The notes under the pieces: generated by a model
Told to the model about the DNA's origin: nothing
What the model saw: the letters and a program-made list of their open reading frames with translations, nothing else
The model's database searches: none
Assembly (NCBI GenBank): GCA_002482885.1
Contig: DLGW01000017.1
Span: 1 to 43,471 of the forward strand
DNA length: 43,471 nt
Direction of reading: 5' to 3'
Origin: Flavobacteriaceae bacterium UBA7684
Lineage (GTDB): Bacteria; Bacteroidota; Bacteroidia; Flavobacteriales; Flavobacteriaceae
Translations under genes and position numbers: made by a program
Shown: piece by piece, positions 34,007 to 42,274 of the stretch
Layout: each line of letters begins with the position of its first letter
Numbering within the stretch: position 1 is the first letter of the stretch

Positions 34007-34125
34007 TTTTCGCTACAATATTTTACTTCTTCCCAAACCTTTTCCCATTTTTTACGCCAGCTAAATGGCTTTTGACAACAGGTACATATTTTAGAGGGAA
34101 GATGTTGTTTTTTGATGTTTTTCAA
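33979..34125 (-). CDS. DUF2256 small zinc-ribbon-like protein, overlapping both neighbours
   Basis: A 48-residue frame reading, in part, LPSKICTCCQKPFSWRKKWE, VWEEVKYCSEKC and KRNKKQS. The CxxC...CxxxC pattern and the FSWRKKWEKxWxEVKYCSExC core are the DUF2256 signature. The start is a TTG at 34125. It overlaps the flavin-reductase 3' end by 35 bp and the photolyase start by 28 bp, each in a different frame. DUF2256 genes are usually found beside photolyase genes; the role is unknown, and the Cys residues may bind metal. Confidence 0.85.
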   Translation of the reverse strand: MKNIKKQHLPSKICTCCQKPFSWRKKWEKVWEEVKYCSEKCKRNKKQS

Positions 34126-34747
34126 GAATGTCTTTTTTGGGTCTTTGATAACCAAATTGTTGTAAAGATTCAGGTACGGCGTAACTGTCTAATCCATTGA
34201 TGGCGGCTACTTTTGCTTCAGAAAGATTAATCAAACCATCGGGTTGTATAATTGAATCATTTACAAATAAATGTTTGATGGCTCCTACAATTAAAATGGT
34301 GTCGTTGGATTTGATGTGATATTCTTCCACATATTCCAAACCGATTTGCACGGGACAATTTTTAACAAACGGAGCCATAAAATCAAGTTTATACTCTGGG
34401 GTTAATTGTGTGGCGTCAAATTCAGAAATTTCCGCAGGATATTTAGCAGAAGTATGATGTGACTCTTCTATAATATCTTGATGAATGTGATTGATGGTAT
34501 AAAAACGGGTGTTTTTAATATTCTCGTAGGTATGGCGCGGCACTGTGGCAGGGCGTAAAATAAAACCCAACAAAGCAGGTGCCGAACCCAAATGAATCAC
34601 TGAACTAAAAACCGCTACATTGGTTTGCTTTTCTGCTGACTGCGTTGCAATCAAATTCGCCGATTTATAACCTGTACAACTGTTAATCAGATTGATTTTA
34701 TACAACTGTTCTAACGCGTCAATATCAAATGAGGTAAAGTGTTTCAT
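34091..34747 (-). CDS. Flavin reductase-like FMN-binding protein
   Basis: A 218-residue split-barrel protein of the flavin reductase family. Visible are NSCTGYKSANLIAT, SSVIHLGSAPALLGFILRPATVPRHTYENI (flavin-binding strand), YTINHIHQDIIEESHHTSAKYP and FVKNCPVQIGLEY. The family reduces free flavin with NAD(P)H or binds FMN. It starts 4 bp inside the kinase stop (ATGA overlap), so the two are coupled. A link to the photolyase's FAD is plausible from the neighbourhood but inferred. Confidence 0.87.
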   Translation of the reverse strand: MKHFTSFDIDALEQLYKINLINSCTGYKSANLIATQSAEKQTNVAVFSSVIHLGSAPALLGFILRPATVPRHTYENIKNTRFYTINHIHQDIIEESHHTSAKYPAEISEFDATQLTPEYKLDFMAPFVKNCPVQIGLEYVEEYHIKSNDTILIVGAIKHLFVNDSIIQPDGLINLSEAKVAAINGLDSYAVPESLQQFGYQRPKKDILEKHQKTTSSL

Positions 34748-36057
34748 TTTAAAGTAATAAATCGATTAATAGATATGTGATTGGCTTTTAAATCGTGCAT
34801 TAAATTGTATAAACCAAAAAACGTACGATTGATATAAATAAAGTGTTTAGAACCTCGGTTGCCGTTCATGTTACGCAATTCTGAATTTTTAGCGTAACGT
34901 TCCCCTAAAGCGGCAATTTCTCCAAAAAATTGAGTGTCCGAAAAGTCAAAGGTTTCTTTATGAAAAGGCTGGGTAAACAAACTCAACATTTCATGGAACA
35001 TATCATAGAAAAACAAAACTTCTTGTGGAGAATCGTCGGGTCTTAAAATTTCCAACTCGTATAATTTTTCTTTGAATATTTTAGGGTTTTGAATGCTTTC
35101 GGGTTTAGCCAACTCAAAATAAGGGACGTAAAAACTTTCGGGAACCACTTTCATACAACCAAAATCCAACACAATTAATTCGCCGTTTTCTGAAATTAAA
35201 AAATTACCCGGATGTGGATCGGCATGTACCTTTTTAAGCACGTGCATTTGGTACATGTAAAAATCCCACAAAGCTTGCCCTAATTGATTGGCTAGTTCTT
35301 GATTGGTGTTAACGGCGGTAAATTCAGATAAATGAACGCCATTCATCCAATCCATGGTAATAATGCGTTCTGTAGAATACTGGCTGTAGTATTTAGGAAA
35401 CTTTAAATTTGGAATATGTGCACAAGATTCGGCAATTTCTTTACTTTGCTTGATTTCATTGATGTAGTTGGTTTCTTCTATCAGTTTGTCTTCTACCTCT
35501 TTAAAATATTTGTCGGAATCCTTGCCCTTGATGTTAAACATTTTAATCGCAATGGGTTTTACCAATGCCAAATCCGATGAAATACTTTCCGCAACACCAG
35601 GATATTGAATTTTAACGGCTAATTTTTTACCGTCTTTTTCCGCCTGATGCACCTGACCAATACTAGCCGCATTAATAGATTGCGTATTAAATTTATCGAA
35701 CATTTTGTTAGGATGCATCCCAAAATATTTTGTAAAAGTTTTAACCACCAAAGCAGGTGATAAAGGCGGAACGGAAAACTGCGCCAACGAAAATTTTTCT
35801 ACATAAGCCTTAGGTAAAAAGCTTTTGTCCATGCTCAGCATTTGTGCCACTTTTAAGGCACTGCCTCTCATTTCCTTTAAACCATCATAAATATCCCCAG
35901 CATTAGATTGGTTCAGTTTTTCTTTGGCTTCTTCTTCGGTGGAGGTGATTTTATCTCCGTAATATTTTAAATAGTTGATGCCAACTTTAGCGCCTGTTTG
36001 TAATAGCTTGGAAGCTCTTTCTATTTTTGTGGTGGGTATTTTATCGAGTGTAATCAT
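34744..36057 (-). CDS. ABC1/UbiB (COQ8-like) atypical kinase
   Basis: A 437-residue protein of the ABC1/ADCK/UbiB family, associated with quinone biology and lipid homeostasis. The N-terminal KxGQ-type helix reads MRGSALKVAQML, where the family Gly is Ala. The Ala-rich loop reads INAASIGQVH, the Lys strand KLAVKIQYPG, the catalytic loop HADPHPGNFL and the metal loop VLDFGCMK. It lies 3 bp from the upstream TetR gene and overlaps the downstream flavin reductase gene, so it is part of the same transcript. Confidence 0.92.
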   Translation of the reverse strand: MITLDKIPTTKIERASKLLQTGAKVGINYLKYYGDKITSTEEEAKEKLNQSNAGDIYDGLKEMRGSALKVAQMLSMDKSFLPKAYVEKFSLAQFSVPPLSPALVVKTFTKYFGMHPNKMFDKFNTQSINAASIGQVHQAEKDGKKLAVKIQYPGVAESISSDLALVKPIAIKMFNIKGKDSDKYFKEVEDKLIEETNYINEIKQSKEIAESCAHIPNLKFPKYYSQYSTERIITMDWMNGVHLSEFTAVNTNQELANQLGQALWDFYMYQMHVLKKVHADPHPGNFLISENGELIVLDFGCMKVVPESFYVPYFELAKPESIQNPKIFKEKLYELEILRPDDSPQEVLFFYDMFHEMLSLFTQPFHKETFDFSDTQFFGEIAALGERYAKNSELRNMNGNRGSKHFIYINRTFFGLYNLMHDLKANHISINRFITLK

Positions 36058-36060
36058 GGT

Positions 36061-36720
36061 TTAAAAACTAAAATTGGTTTTTTCTTTAAATAAAAATTTA
36101 CCCAAATCCATTAAGCTGTTCAGTGGAGTGGTATCCATTAAATCGAACGAAGTCGTTACACATTTTTCAATAAACACATCGGTTTTTTCAAACGAAGCCG
36201 AAGTATCGTCCATCCAAAATTTTAGAATCACCAACAATTGAATCCAAGTCAATTCTTCTAAACTTTTATCTTGAAATGATTTTAATTTATCAGAAAATAA
36301 TTCAGGTTTTTTAATATCTAAATCCTTAACAAACAAGCTAAAAGACTGTTTTAACGAAACTAATTTTTTAAGTTTTTGTAGTTTGTGTTTGGGTACATCT
36401 AAAGCCCACAATACATAACTGCGATTTTGTGTAAGTACTTCAAAAAAAGTAAAGTAAAAACTTAATAATTGGTTTTTTGCATCAAACTGAGCAAAGTCAT
36501 CACTTTGCTTTAATAGCGTAATAGCGTTCTCAAAAAAGGCTTTAAAGATGGCATTTTCCAATGCTTCAAACGAAGCAAAATGCTGGTAAAATTCCGTTTC
36601 TTTAATTTTTATTGATTGTGTAAACACATATACTGATTCAGGATTTTTTTGATGCGTCAATACAAAATCCATGTAAGCACTCATTAAATCGGTTGTAGAA
36701 TATATTTTTTTAGTAGCCAT
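36061..36720 (-). CDS. TetR family transcriptional regulator
   Basis: A 219-residue protein starting at the ATG at 36720 (MATKKIYSTTDLM). Residues 1-60 form a TetR-like HTH (KIKETEFYQHFASFEALENAIFKAFF contains the recognition-helix pattern), followed by a C-terminal all-helical ligand domain. An upstream in-frame ATG at 36753 would add a hydrophobic stretch not seen in the family. As first gene of the cluster it probably controls the kinase, flavin reductase and photolyase genes. The ligand is unknown. Confidence 0.82.
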   Translation of the reverse strand: MATKKIYSTTDLMSAYMDFVLTHQKNPESVYVFTQSIKIKETEFYQHFASFEALENAIFKAFFENAITLLKQSDDFAQFDAKNQLLSFYFTFFEVLTQNRSYVLWALDVPKHKLQKLKKLVSLKQSFSLFVKDLDIKKPELFSDKLKSFQDKSLEELTWIQLLVILKFWMDDTSASFEKTDVFIEKCVTTSFDLMDTTPLNSLMDLGKFLFKEKTNFSF

Positions 36721-36818
36721 AGTATAAAATTTTAAAACAAAAATACGTAACATTGTTTAACTAAATTTTAAAAAAATTAAACAAAATATTTGTAGTGCTA
36801 TAAGTAAAAATGATAAGG

Positions 36819-36930
36819 GTGTGCCACTAAAAACTGAAAAGCCCTACATATATTTGTACATAAGGCTTTTCAGTTTTTAGCTGTCAGGCTGTTCGCGCTA
36901 CAATGGTAGCTTGCTGCCATCCTTCACACG
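36819..36930 (+). repeat. 112-bp repeat element with internal hairpin (copy 2)
   Basis: Same GTGTGCCAC left end and TTTTTAGCTGTCAGG to CCTTCACACG right block as copy 1 at 16729. The central stem is AAACTGAAAAGCC (36831-36843) with GGCTTTTCAGTTT (36864-36876), 13 perfect pairs, different from copy 1. It lies between the TetR start and the end of the ABC-importer operon. On the plus strand T5 follows the stem. Confidence 0.85.
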
Positions 36931-36985
36931 ATTTTTAGGGGTTAATTGGGGAATTTGTTTAATCGTAAATGGAATTGTAAAGTAT

Positions 36986-37771
36986 TTACTTAATCACAAA
37001 CTTCCCTTTTTGTTTGTCAAAGTATAAATCGGCATGATGAAATAAATCATCAAAAATACCTTGTTCAATGAGGTTGCAGGGGGTGTCTTGAATGGTTTTG
37101 TTTTTCAGCATAATAATTATTTCATCGGCCATTTGTATGGCTGAATCAATATCGTGGGTGGAATATAAGATGCTTTTGTTTTGAATGTGTGCTAATTTTT
37201 GCATCAGTTTAAGTAGGGTAACTTGATACGATAAATCCAAGTGACTGGTGGGTTCGTCTAACAAAATCAATGCGGTATCCTGAGCCAAAGCTTTCGCGAT
37301 TAAAGCTTTTTGAAGCTGACCATCACTTAATTCATTAATCTTTTTATGTTTTAATTCTTCGGTTTCGGTGAGTTGTAAGGCTTGGTTAATAGCGTTAATA
37401 TCTTCGGCCTGCAATTGATCCATCCAATTAGTATAAGGCTGTCTGCCTAAAGCAACTAAGTCAAAAACGGTAGCCTGGCTAAAGGTGATTTTTTCAGTCA
37501 GTACCAAACTAATTTCTCGAGCAATATCTAAGGCGGTATAATCAAATAAAGATTGTTGTTGCAATAATATTTCTCCAGAAATGGCGGGTTGCAACCCCGA
37601 TAAAGTTCTAATTAAGGTGGATTTTCCGGCACCGTTAACACCTATTAAAGCAATTAATTTTCCTTGATGCAGTTTAATATTTACATTTTCACTAATGCAT
37701 TGGGTTTGCTTACCCGCAAAATAACCCGTGTTTAAATGAGACGCTTTTAAAATAGGAGGTAGGTGGTTCAT
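36986..37771 (-). CDS. ABC importer ATP-binding protein (FecE/BtuD type)
   Basis: A 261-residue ATPase: Walker A GVNGAGKST near residue 43, Q-loop region LVLTEKITF, signature LSDGQLQKALIAKAL (SDGQ in place of SGGQ), Walker B LILLDEPTSHLD and the switch His in YSTHDID. It belongs to the iron-siderophore, haem or cobalamin class, as shown by its FecCD-type permease partner 2 bp upstream. It is the last gene of a three-gene leftward operon. Confidence 0.9.
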   Translation of the reverse strand: MNHLPPILKASHLNTGYFAGKQTQCISENVNIKLHQGKLIALIGVNGAGKSTLIRTLSGLQPAISGEILLQQQSLFDYTALDIAREISLVLTEKITFSQATVFDLVALGRQPYTNWMDQLQAEDINAINQALQLTETEELKHKKINELSDGQLQKALIAKALAQDTALILLDEPTSHLDLSYQVTLLKLMQKLAHIQNKSILYSTHDIDSAIQMADEIIIMLKNKTIQDTPCNLIEQGIFDDLFHHADLYFDKQKGKFVIK

Positions 37772-37773
37772 TA

Positions 37774-38799
37774 CTACAAATATTTATTTTTTTTGAGCAT
37801 TAGCCAAATCACCACAGGAGCTCCTAAAATAGAGGTAATCGCATTAATGGGTAAGATGGTATCGGTTCCAGGCAACTGACTCATGGTGTCGCAAAACAGT
37901 AAAGTAATGGCTCCTAATAATACCGTTGCTAAAAATAAAATATGATGGTTCGCCGTTTTAAAAATCAATTTGGCGATGTGCGGAACGGCTAATCCTACAA
38001 AAGCAATAGGTCCTGCAAAAGCGGTCACACTTCCGGCCAATAAACTGGTGGCAATAATAATACTGTATTGTGTAGTTTTTAAATTGATTCCTAAGCTTTT
38101 AGCGTATTTGTCTCCTAAAATAAAAGCATTTAAGGATTTGAGTTGCGTAATAACAATTAGTAAACCTAACGTACAACACAAACTCAGCATGATGACTGCA
38201 TTCCAAGACAATCCACCAATATTACCTAAACTCCATAAGGTATATTTTTTTAGGGCGTCGGCTTGCGAAAAGAAGGAAAGAATTCCAATAATAGCCGATG
38301 TAAAACTGCTGAACATCAAACCAATAATCAAAATAGAGGTCGCATCATTCATTTTTTTAGAAACGATAAGAATGCACAATAAAACCAAAAAACTCCCTAA
38401 ACCCGAAGCCAACACCAATCCAAAGGCAGAAGAACTCAAAACATTCAAAAAGGGAAGTATTCCTGCGCCTAAAGTGAGCAAAGCCACACCCAGTCCCGCT
38501 CCAGAACTGACCCCTAAAACATACGGGCCCGCTAAGGGATTTCTAAAAAAAGTTTGCATAATTAAACCGCTTACCGATAAAGAAATTCCAGCGATTACTG
38601 CGGCGATGGCTTTGGGTAATCGATAATGTATAACGATGTATTCCCAAGAATTGTTGGTGCTTACTTTTCCTGTTAAAATATGAAAGACCTCCAAAAAAGG
38701 AATATTTACAGAACCTAACGAAATATTTACCCAAAAAAGAATACCTACGGATAAACCGAAAAATCCCAATAAACTATTATTTCTGGTAGATGAGTTCAA
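37774..38799 (-). CDS. ABC importer permease, FecCD/BtuC family
   Basis: A 341-residue protein with about ten membrane helices. FecCD signatures are present: LPKAIAAVIAGISLSVSGLIMQTFFRNPLAGPYVLGVSSGAGLG in the N-terminal half (long, spans about 55-100) and AGPIAFVGLAVPHIAK in the C-terminal half. The family carries siderophores, haem or vitamin B12 with a periplasmic binding protein. Gaps of 2 and 3 bp to its neighbours show one operon. Confidence 0.92.
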   Translation of the reverse strand: MNSSTRNNSLLGFFGLSVGILFWVNISLGSVNIPFLEVFHILTGKVSTNNSWEYIVIHYRLPKAIAAVIAGISLSVSGLIMQTFFRNPLAGPYVLGVSSGAGLGVALLTLGAGILPFLNVLSSSAFGLVLASGLGSFLVLLCILIVSKKMNDATSILIIGLMFSSFTSAIIGILSFFSQADALKKYTLWSLGNIGGLSWNAVIMLSLCCTLGLLIVITQLKSLNAFILGDKYAKSLGINLKTTQYSIIIATSLLAGSVTAFAGPIAFVGLAVPHIAKLIFKTANHHILFLATVLLGAITLLFCDTMSQLPGTDTILPINAITSILGAPVVIWLMLKKNKYL

Positions 38800-38802
38800 G
38801 AG

Positions 38803-39951
38803 TTACTGTAATGGGGTAAAAAAATACAATTGATAATTAGGTAAAAGTTCGGGGTGTGTAATTTTTATGATGTCTTTAAGTACTAAATCAGGGCGCATGG
38901 GCGCTAATTCATAATACCAAATGCCACCTTTGGCTCCTTTGTGCACACTAGATGAATATACTTTTTTGGTTTGAAAGGCTTTAAACTCTTTGTAATGGGG
39001 ATTGTCATTCGTCATTTCTTGTAAAGAACCATATTGAGCCACATCAATCCAATAATCGGCATTTTTAGCTTTTTCGTAAACTACTTCAAAAGGTAACGAT
39101 AAACTACCTGTGCCTTTACTTTCTTTCCAAATATAATTGGTTTTAGCTTGTTTATAAAAATGTGCCGCCCAACTTTCTCCTTGTGGTGTGTACCAAACGC
39201 CTTGATACATACTGCCACTCATTACGGTAGGAATGTTGGCGGTGTTCTTAACCAAATCTAAACATTGATTATAATTGGTTACGATTTCATTAAATAAAGT
39301 ATTGGCTTTTTGATCTAATCCGTATAAAGCCCCAAAAAGTTTAATCCACTCTGCTTTACCCAGCGGAGAAGGTTCTGTCCAATCGCCATTAAACAATATT
39401 TTAATGCCGTTATTTTTTAATAAATCCATGGTAGGATTGTGTCCGTCAATTCCAAAACCCACTAATACACTGGGCTGTAAATTAATGACTTGCTCTACAT
39501 TAATGGATTCGTTTTGTCCTAAATTTATGATTTTTAATGCATCGATTAATTTTCTGGTTTTTACAGAAGAAATGTAATCGGTACCCGGAAAACCCAAAAG
39601 CGTGTGTTCAACCCCTAACATTTCTAACGGAGGAATGTGTGTGGTAGAAGTTGCTATAATGTTTTTAATCGGAACCTGAATAGCGGTATAACCGTGTAAA
39701 CTATCTGGAATTTTAGAAGAGTCTTTGTATAAAATATAAGTATCGTTTGTTTTTTTACCAGGCCAAGGCTGAGTGATTCTTAAAATGGTAAAATCAGCAA
39801 AAGGATACAATTCAAATCCCGAAGCGTATTCAATTACATTTTTAGTTTTAGGTTCAACTGTAGTTTTTTCTTTTTTTGGATTACAAGCCGTAAAACAAAA
39901 GAAAAATATCAATGCCCAAAAATATAGTGTTAGATTAGATTTTGTAAACAT
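38803..39951 (-). CDS. ABC importer substrate-binding lipoprotein (BtuF/FecB type)
   Basis: A 382-residue protein with a lipoprotein signal (IFFFCFTAC, Cys23), then the two-lobed TroA/BtuF-like fold. IKNIIATSTTHIPPLEMLGV and VEQVINLQPSVLVGFG are typical of this class, followed by a long linking helix around 200-225. Bacteroidetes members of this size often take cobalamin or iron-siderophores. No cobalamin riboswitch is visible in the 166 bp upstream and no TonB receptor is in the window, so the substrate stays open. Confidence 0.85.
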   Translation of the reverse strand: MFTKSNLTLYFWALIFFFCFTACNPKKEKTTVEPKTKNVIEYASGFELYPFADFTILRITQPWPGKKTNDTYILYKDSSKIPDSLHGYTAIQVPIKNIIATSTTHIPPLEMLGVEHTLLGFPGTDYISSVKTRKLIDALKIINLGQNESINVEQVINLQPSVLVGFGIDGHNPTMDLLKNNGIKILFNGDWTEPSPLGKAEWIKLFGALYGLDQKANTLFNEIVTNYNQCLDLVKNTANIPTVMSGSMYQGVWYTPQGESWAAHFYKQAKTNYIWKESKGTGSLSLPFEVVYEKAKNADYWIDVAQYGSLQEMTNDNPHYKEFKAFQTKKVYSSSVHKGAKGGIWYYELAPMRPDLVLKDIIKITHPELLPNYQLYFFTPLQ

Positions 39952-39955
39952 GGGG

Positions 39956-39963
39956 CAAATTTA
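39956..39963 (-). promoter_or_regulatory. Possible -7 box of the ABC-importer operon
   Basis: On the minus strand TAAATTTG matches TAnnTTTG and ends 4 bp before the ATG, implying a leaderless transcript or a later true start. No -33 TTG is present. Confidence 0.3.
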
Positions 39964-40070
39964 ACAAATCCAGCGATAATGATTACTTTGCTGTAGATGT
40001 ATTTATATAGGATGTTAAAAGAATGAATTTTTTATATACCGTTTCGGTTTCTATTAATTTCATAATTAAA

Positions 40071-40100
40071 TACTTTTGTTTCATTATTGATTTTAATCAA
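40071..40100 (+). promoter_or_regulatory. -7 box and FNR-consensus palindrome before yggS
   Basis: TACTTTTG (40071-40078) is a TAnnTTTG box. TTGATTTTAATCAA (40087-40100) equals the E. coli FNR/CRP-family half-site pattern TTGATnnnnATCAA and would sit just downstream of the transcription start, a repressing position. The ATG is 17 bp further on. Confidence 0.5.
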
Positions 40101-40117
40101 GTTAAAAAATAACTTAC

Positions 40118-40768
40118 ATGTCTATCACCAAAAATCTTAAAAATATACAATCTCAAATTCCTAATCAGGTAACATTGGTAGCGGTTTCCAAAACCAAACC
40201 TGTTGCCGATTTAATGGAAGCGTATCAGGCAGGGCAGCGCATTTTTGGAGAAAACAAAATCCAAGAAATACTTGATAAGTATGAACAAATGCCTAAAGAT
40301 ATTCAATGGCACATGATTGGACATGTACAAAGCAATAAAGTAAAATACATGGCACCGTTTGTGTCGTTAATTCACGGGGTAGATAGTTTATCCTTACTCA
40401 AAGAAATCAACAAACAAGCTTTAAAAAACAACAGAGTTATTGATTGTTTGTTACAAATACACATTGCTCAAGAAGAAACTAAATTTGGATTGAACGAATC
40501 GGAATTAAATGACTTATTACAATCAGAAGAATTTAAAAGTTTAAAGAATATTCAAATCAAAGGTTTAATGGGAATGGCAACTTTTACTGACAACGAAGAC
40601 CAAATCAAAAAGGAATTTCAATATTTAAAATCACTTTTCGACCAATTCACCATTCATAATTCACCATTCACTATTTTATCCATGGGCATGAGTGGAGATT
40701 TTAAACTTGCAATAGCATGTGGCAGTACTATGGTAAGGGTAGGGAGTAGTATTTTTGGAAATAGGTAG
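40118..40768 (+). CDS. PLP homeostasis protein YggS/PROSC
   Basis: YggS binds pyridoxal phosphate and keeps its pool balanced, in the cytosol. The 216-residue protein has VAVSKTKP with the PLP Lys near residue 26, FGENKIQE, WHMIGHVQSNKVK, HGVDSL, QIHIAQEETKFG, LMGMA and the C-terminal LSMGMSGDFKLAIACGSTMVRVGSSIFG. Between the last helix and LSMGMS lies FTIHNSPFTI, encoded by the ATTCA simple repeat. The loop probably tolerates it, since every conserved motif is intact. Confidence 0.93.
   Translation: MSITKNLKNIQSQIPNQVTLVAVSKTKPVADLMEAYQAGQRIFGENKIQEILDKYEQMPKDIQWHMIGHVQSNKVKYMAPFVSLIHGVDSLSLLKEINKQALKNNRVIDCLLQIHIAQEETKFGLNESELNDLLQSEEFKSLKNIQIKGLMGMATFTDNEDQIKKEFQYLKSLFDQFTIHNSPFTILSMGMSGDFKLAIACGSTMVRVGSSIFGNR
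40644..40674 (+). repeat. ATTCA-type simple repeat inside yggS
   Basis: AATTCACCATTCATAATT (40644-40661) equals the 18-mer at 12063-12080 exactly, and CACCATTCACTATTTT follows. It is read in frame as QFTIHNSPFTI. Confidence 0.85.
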
Positions 40769-40801
40769 GATTATTTATTTAAATAATCCTACCTAAAAAA
40801 A

Positions 40802-42082
40802 TTATCTTTCAAATTCTTGTAAAACACCAGTTATGATTCTTATACAATCTAATAATTGATCTTTTGTCATAACTAATGGTGGCGCAAAACGAATAATATT
40901 ACCGTGAGTTGGTTTGGCTAATAAGCCTTCTTCCATCAATCGAACACAAATATTCCAAGCAGTATCACTTTCTTCGGTATCGTTAATTACAATGGCATTT
41001 AATAAACCCTTGCCTCTAACTAAAGTAACAATATTACTATTAGCGATATATTTATTCATTTCTTGTCTGAAAAGTTCTCCTAGTATTCTAGCATTTTGAG
41101 GCAAATTTTCGTCATAAATTACTTCTAAAGCTGCCACAGCTACTGCTGCTGCAATTGGATTGCCCCCAAAAGTTGAACCGTGTTGTCCAGGTTTAATCAC
41201 ATTCATGATTTCATTATTGGCTAAAACAGCAGAAACAGGATATACACCACCAGATAAAGCTTTTCCTAAAATTAAAATATCAGGTTGTGCATAAGTAGCT
41301 TGTTTTTCGCATTTATTCTCACAAGAACAATTTCCACATACAGCTAATAAAGAACCTGTTCGGGCTATTCCTGTTTGAATTTCATCTGCAATAAAAAGTA
41401 CATTGTGTTGATTACACAATTGTTGCACTTTCATCATATAATCTGAATTAGGTGTGTAAACACCTGCTTCTCCTTGAATAGGTTCTACTAAAAAACCAGC
41501 AACGTTTTTAGTGCTTTTTAAAACACTTTCTAAAGCTTCAATATCATTGTATGGGATTTTAATAAATCCAGCAGTATAAGGTCCGAAATTTTTACGAGCA
41601 TTCTCGTCATTTGAAAACGAAATGATGGTTGTAGTACGTCCATGAAAATTATTGTCACAAACGATTATCTGAGCTTCGTGTTCTGCAATTCCCTTTTTTT
41701 CATAAGCCCATTTTCGGCAAATTTTAATGGCAGTTTCTACTCCTTCAGCGCCTGTATTCATCGGTAAAACCTTGTCAAAACCAAAAAAATCAGTAATCAT
41801 TTTTTCGTAAACCCCCAATTGGTCGTTATAAAAAGCCCTAGAGGTTAAGGTTAAATTTTTAGCTTGATGGATTAATGCATCAATGATTTTTGGATGACAA
41901 TGTCCTTGATTTACCGCAGAATAAGCCGATAAAAAATCATAATATCTTTTTCCTTCCACATCCCAAACAAAAACACCTTCTCCTTTATTTAATACCACAG
42001 GAAGCGGATGATAATTATGTGCTCCGTATTGGTCTTCTAAATCAATGAATTTTTGGGTGTTTTGTTGCTCTAAAACTGACAT
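40802..42082 (-). CDS. rocD: Ornithine aminotransferase
   Basis: RocD moves the delta-amino group of ornithine to 2-oxoglutarate, giving glutamate semialdehyde in arginine breakdown and proline formation. The 426-residue class III PLP enzyme has the N-terminal YGAHNYHPLPVVL typical of ornithine transaminases, PMNTGAEGVETAIK, FHGRTTT, FLVEPIQGEAGV, ADEIQTG and the PLP Lys in ILGKALSGGVYPVSA. A Cys cluster, CGNCSCENKC, near residue 260 is inserted before it; some Bacteroidetes RocD carry such an insert as far as I recall. It stands alone. Confidence 0.94.
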   Translation of the reverse strand: MSVLEQQNTQKFIDLEDQYGAHNYHPLPVVLNKGEGVFVWDVEGKRYYDFLSAYSAVNQGHCHPKIIDALIHQAKNLTLTSRAFYNDQLGVYEKMITDFFGFDKVLPMNTGAEGVETAIKICRKWAYEKKGIAEHEAQIIVCDNNFHGRTTTIISFSNDENARKNFGPYTAGFIKIPYNDIEALESVLKSTKNVAGFLVEPIQGEAGVYTPNSDYMMKVQQLCNQHNVLFIADEIQTGIARTGSLLAVCGNCSCENKCEKQATYAQPDILILGKALSGGVYPVSAVLANNEIMNVIKPGQHGSTFGGNPIAAAVAVAALEVIYDENLPQNARILGELFRQEMNKYIANSNIVTLVRGKGLLNAIVINDTEESDTAWNICVRLMEEGLLAKPTHGNIIRFAPPLVMTKDQLLDCIRIITGVLQEFER

Positions 42083-42274
42083 AATATATAGAATTGTAAA
42101 TTTTGTTGGTAAAAGTAATCATTTTATGTGTTTTCATAACTAAATATTGATTTTGTAAAAGGCGATAATGTTTAATTTTTGAAGATCTAGGAATTATACT
42201 AATTATGCTAACCTTTTCTATTTAGATTTTATAAGTCATTTATAAAAACTAATTTTGAGCCAAATAAAATAATT

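Noticed and set aside
37970..38626. 218-codon plus-strand frame opposite the FecCD permease
   Set aside because: It mirrors a clear ten-helix permease on the other strand and has no recognisable motif.
39964..40117. Cobalamin riboswitch before the BtuF-like gene
   Set aside because: The 166-bp gap lacks the B12-box type sequence and is too short for a full riboswitch in the right direction.
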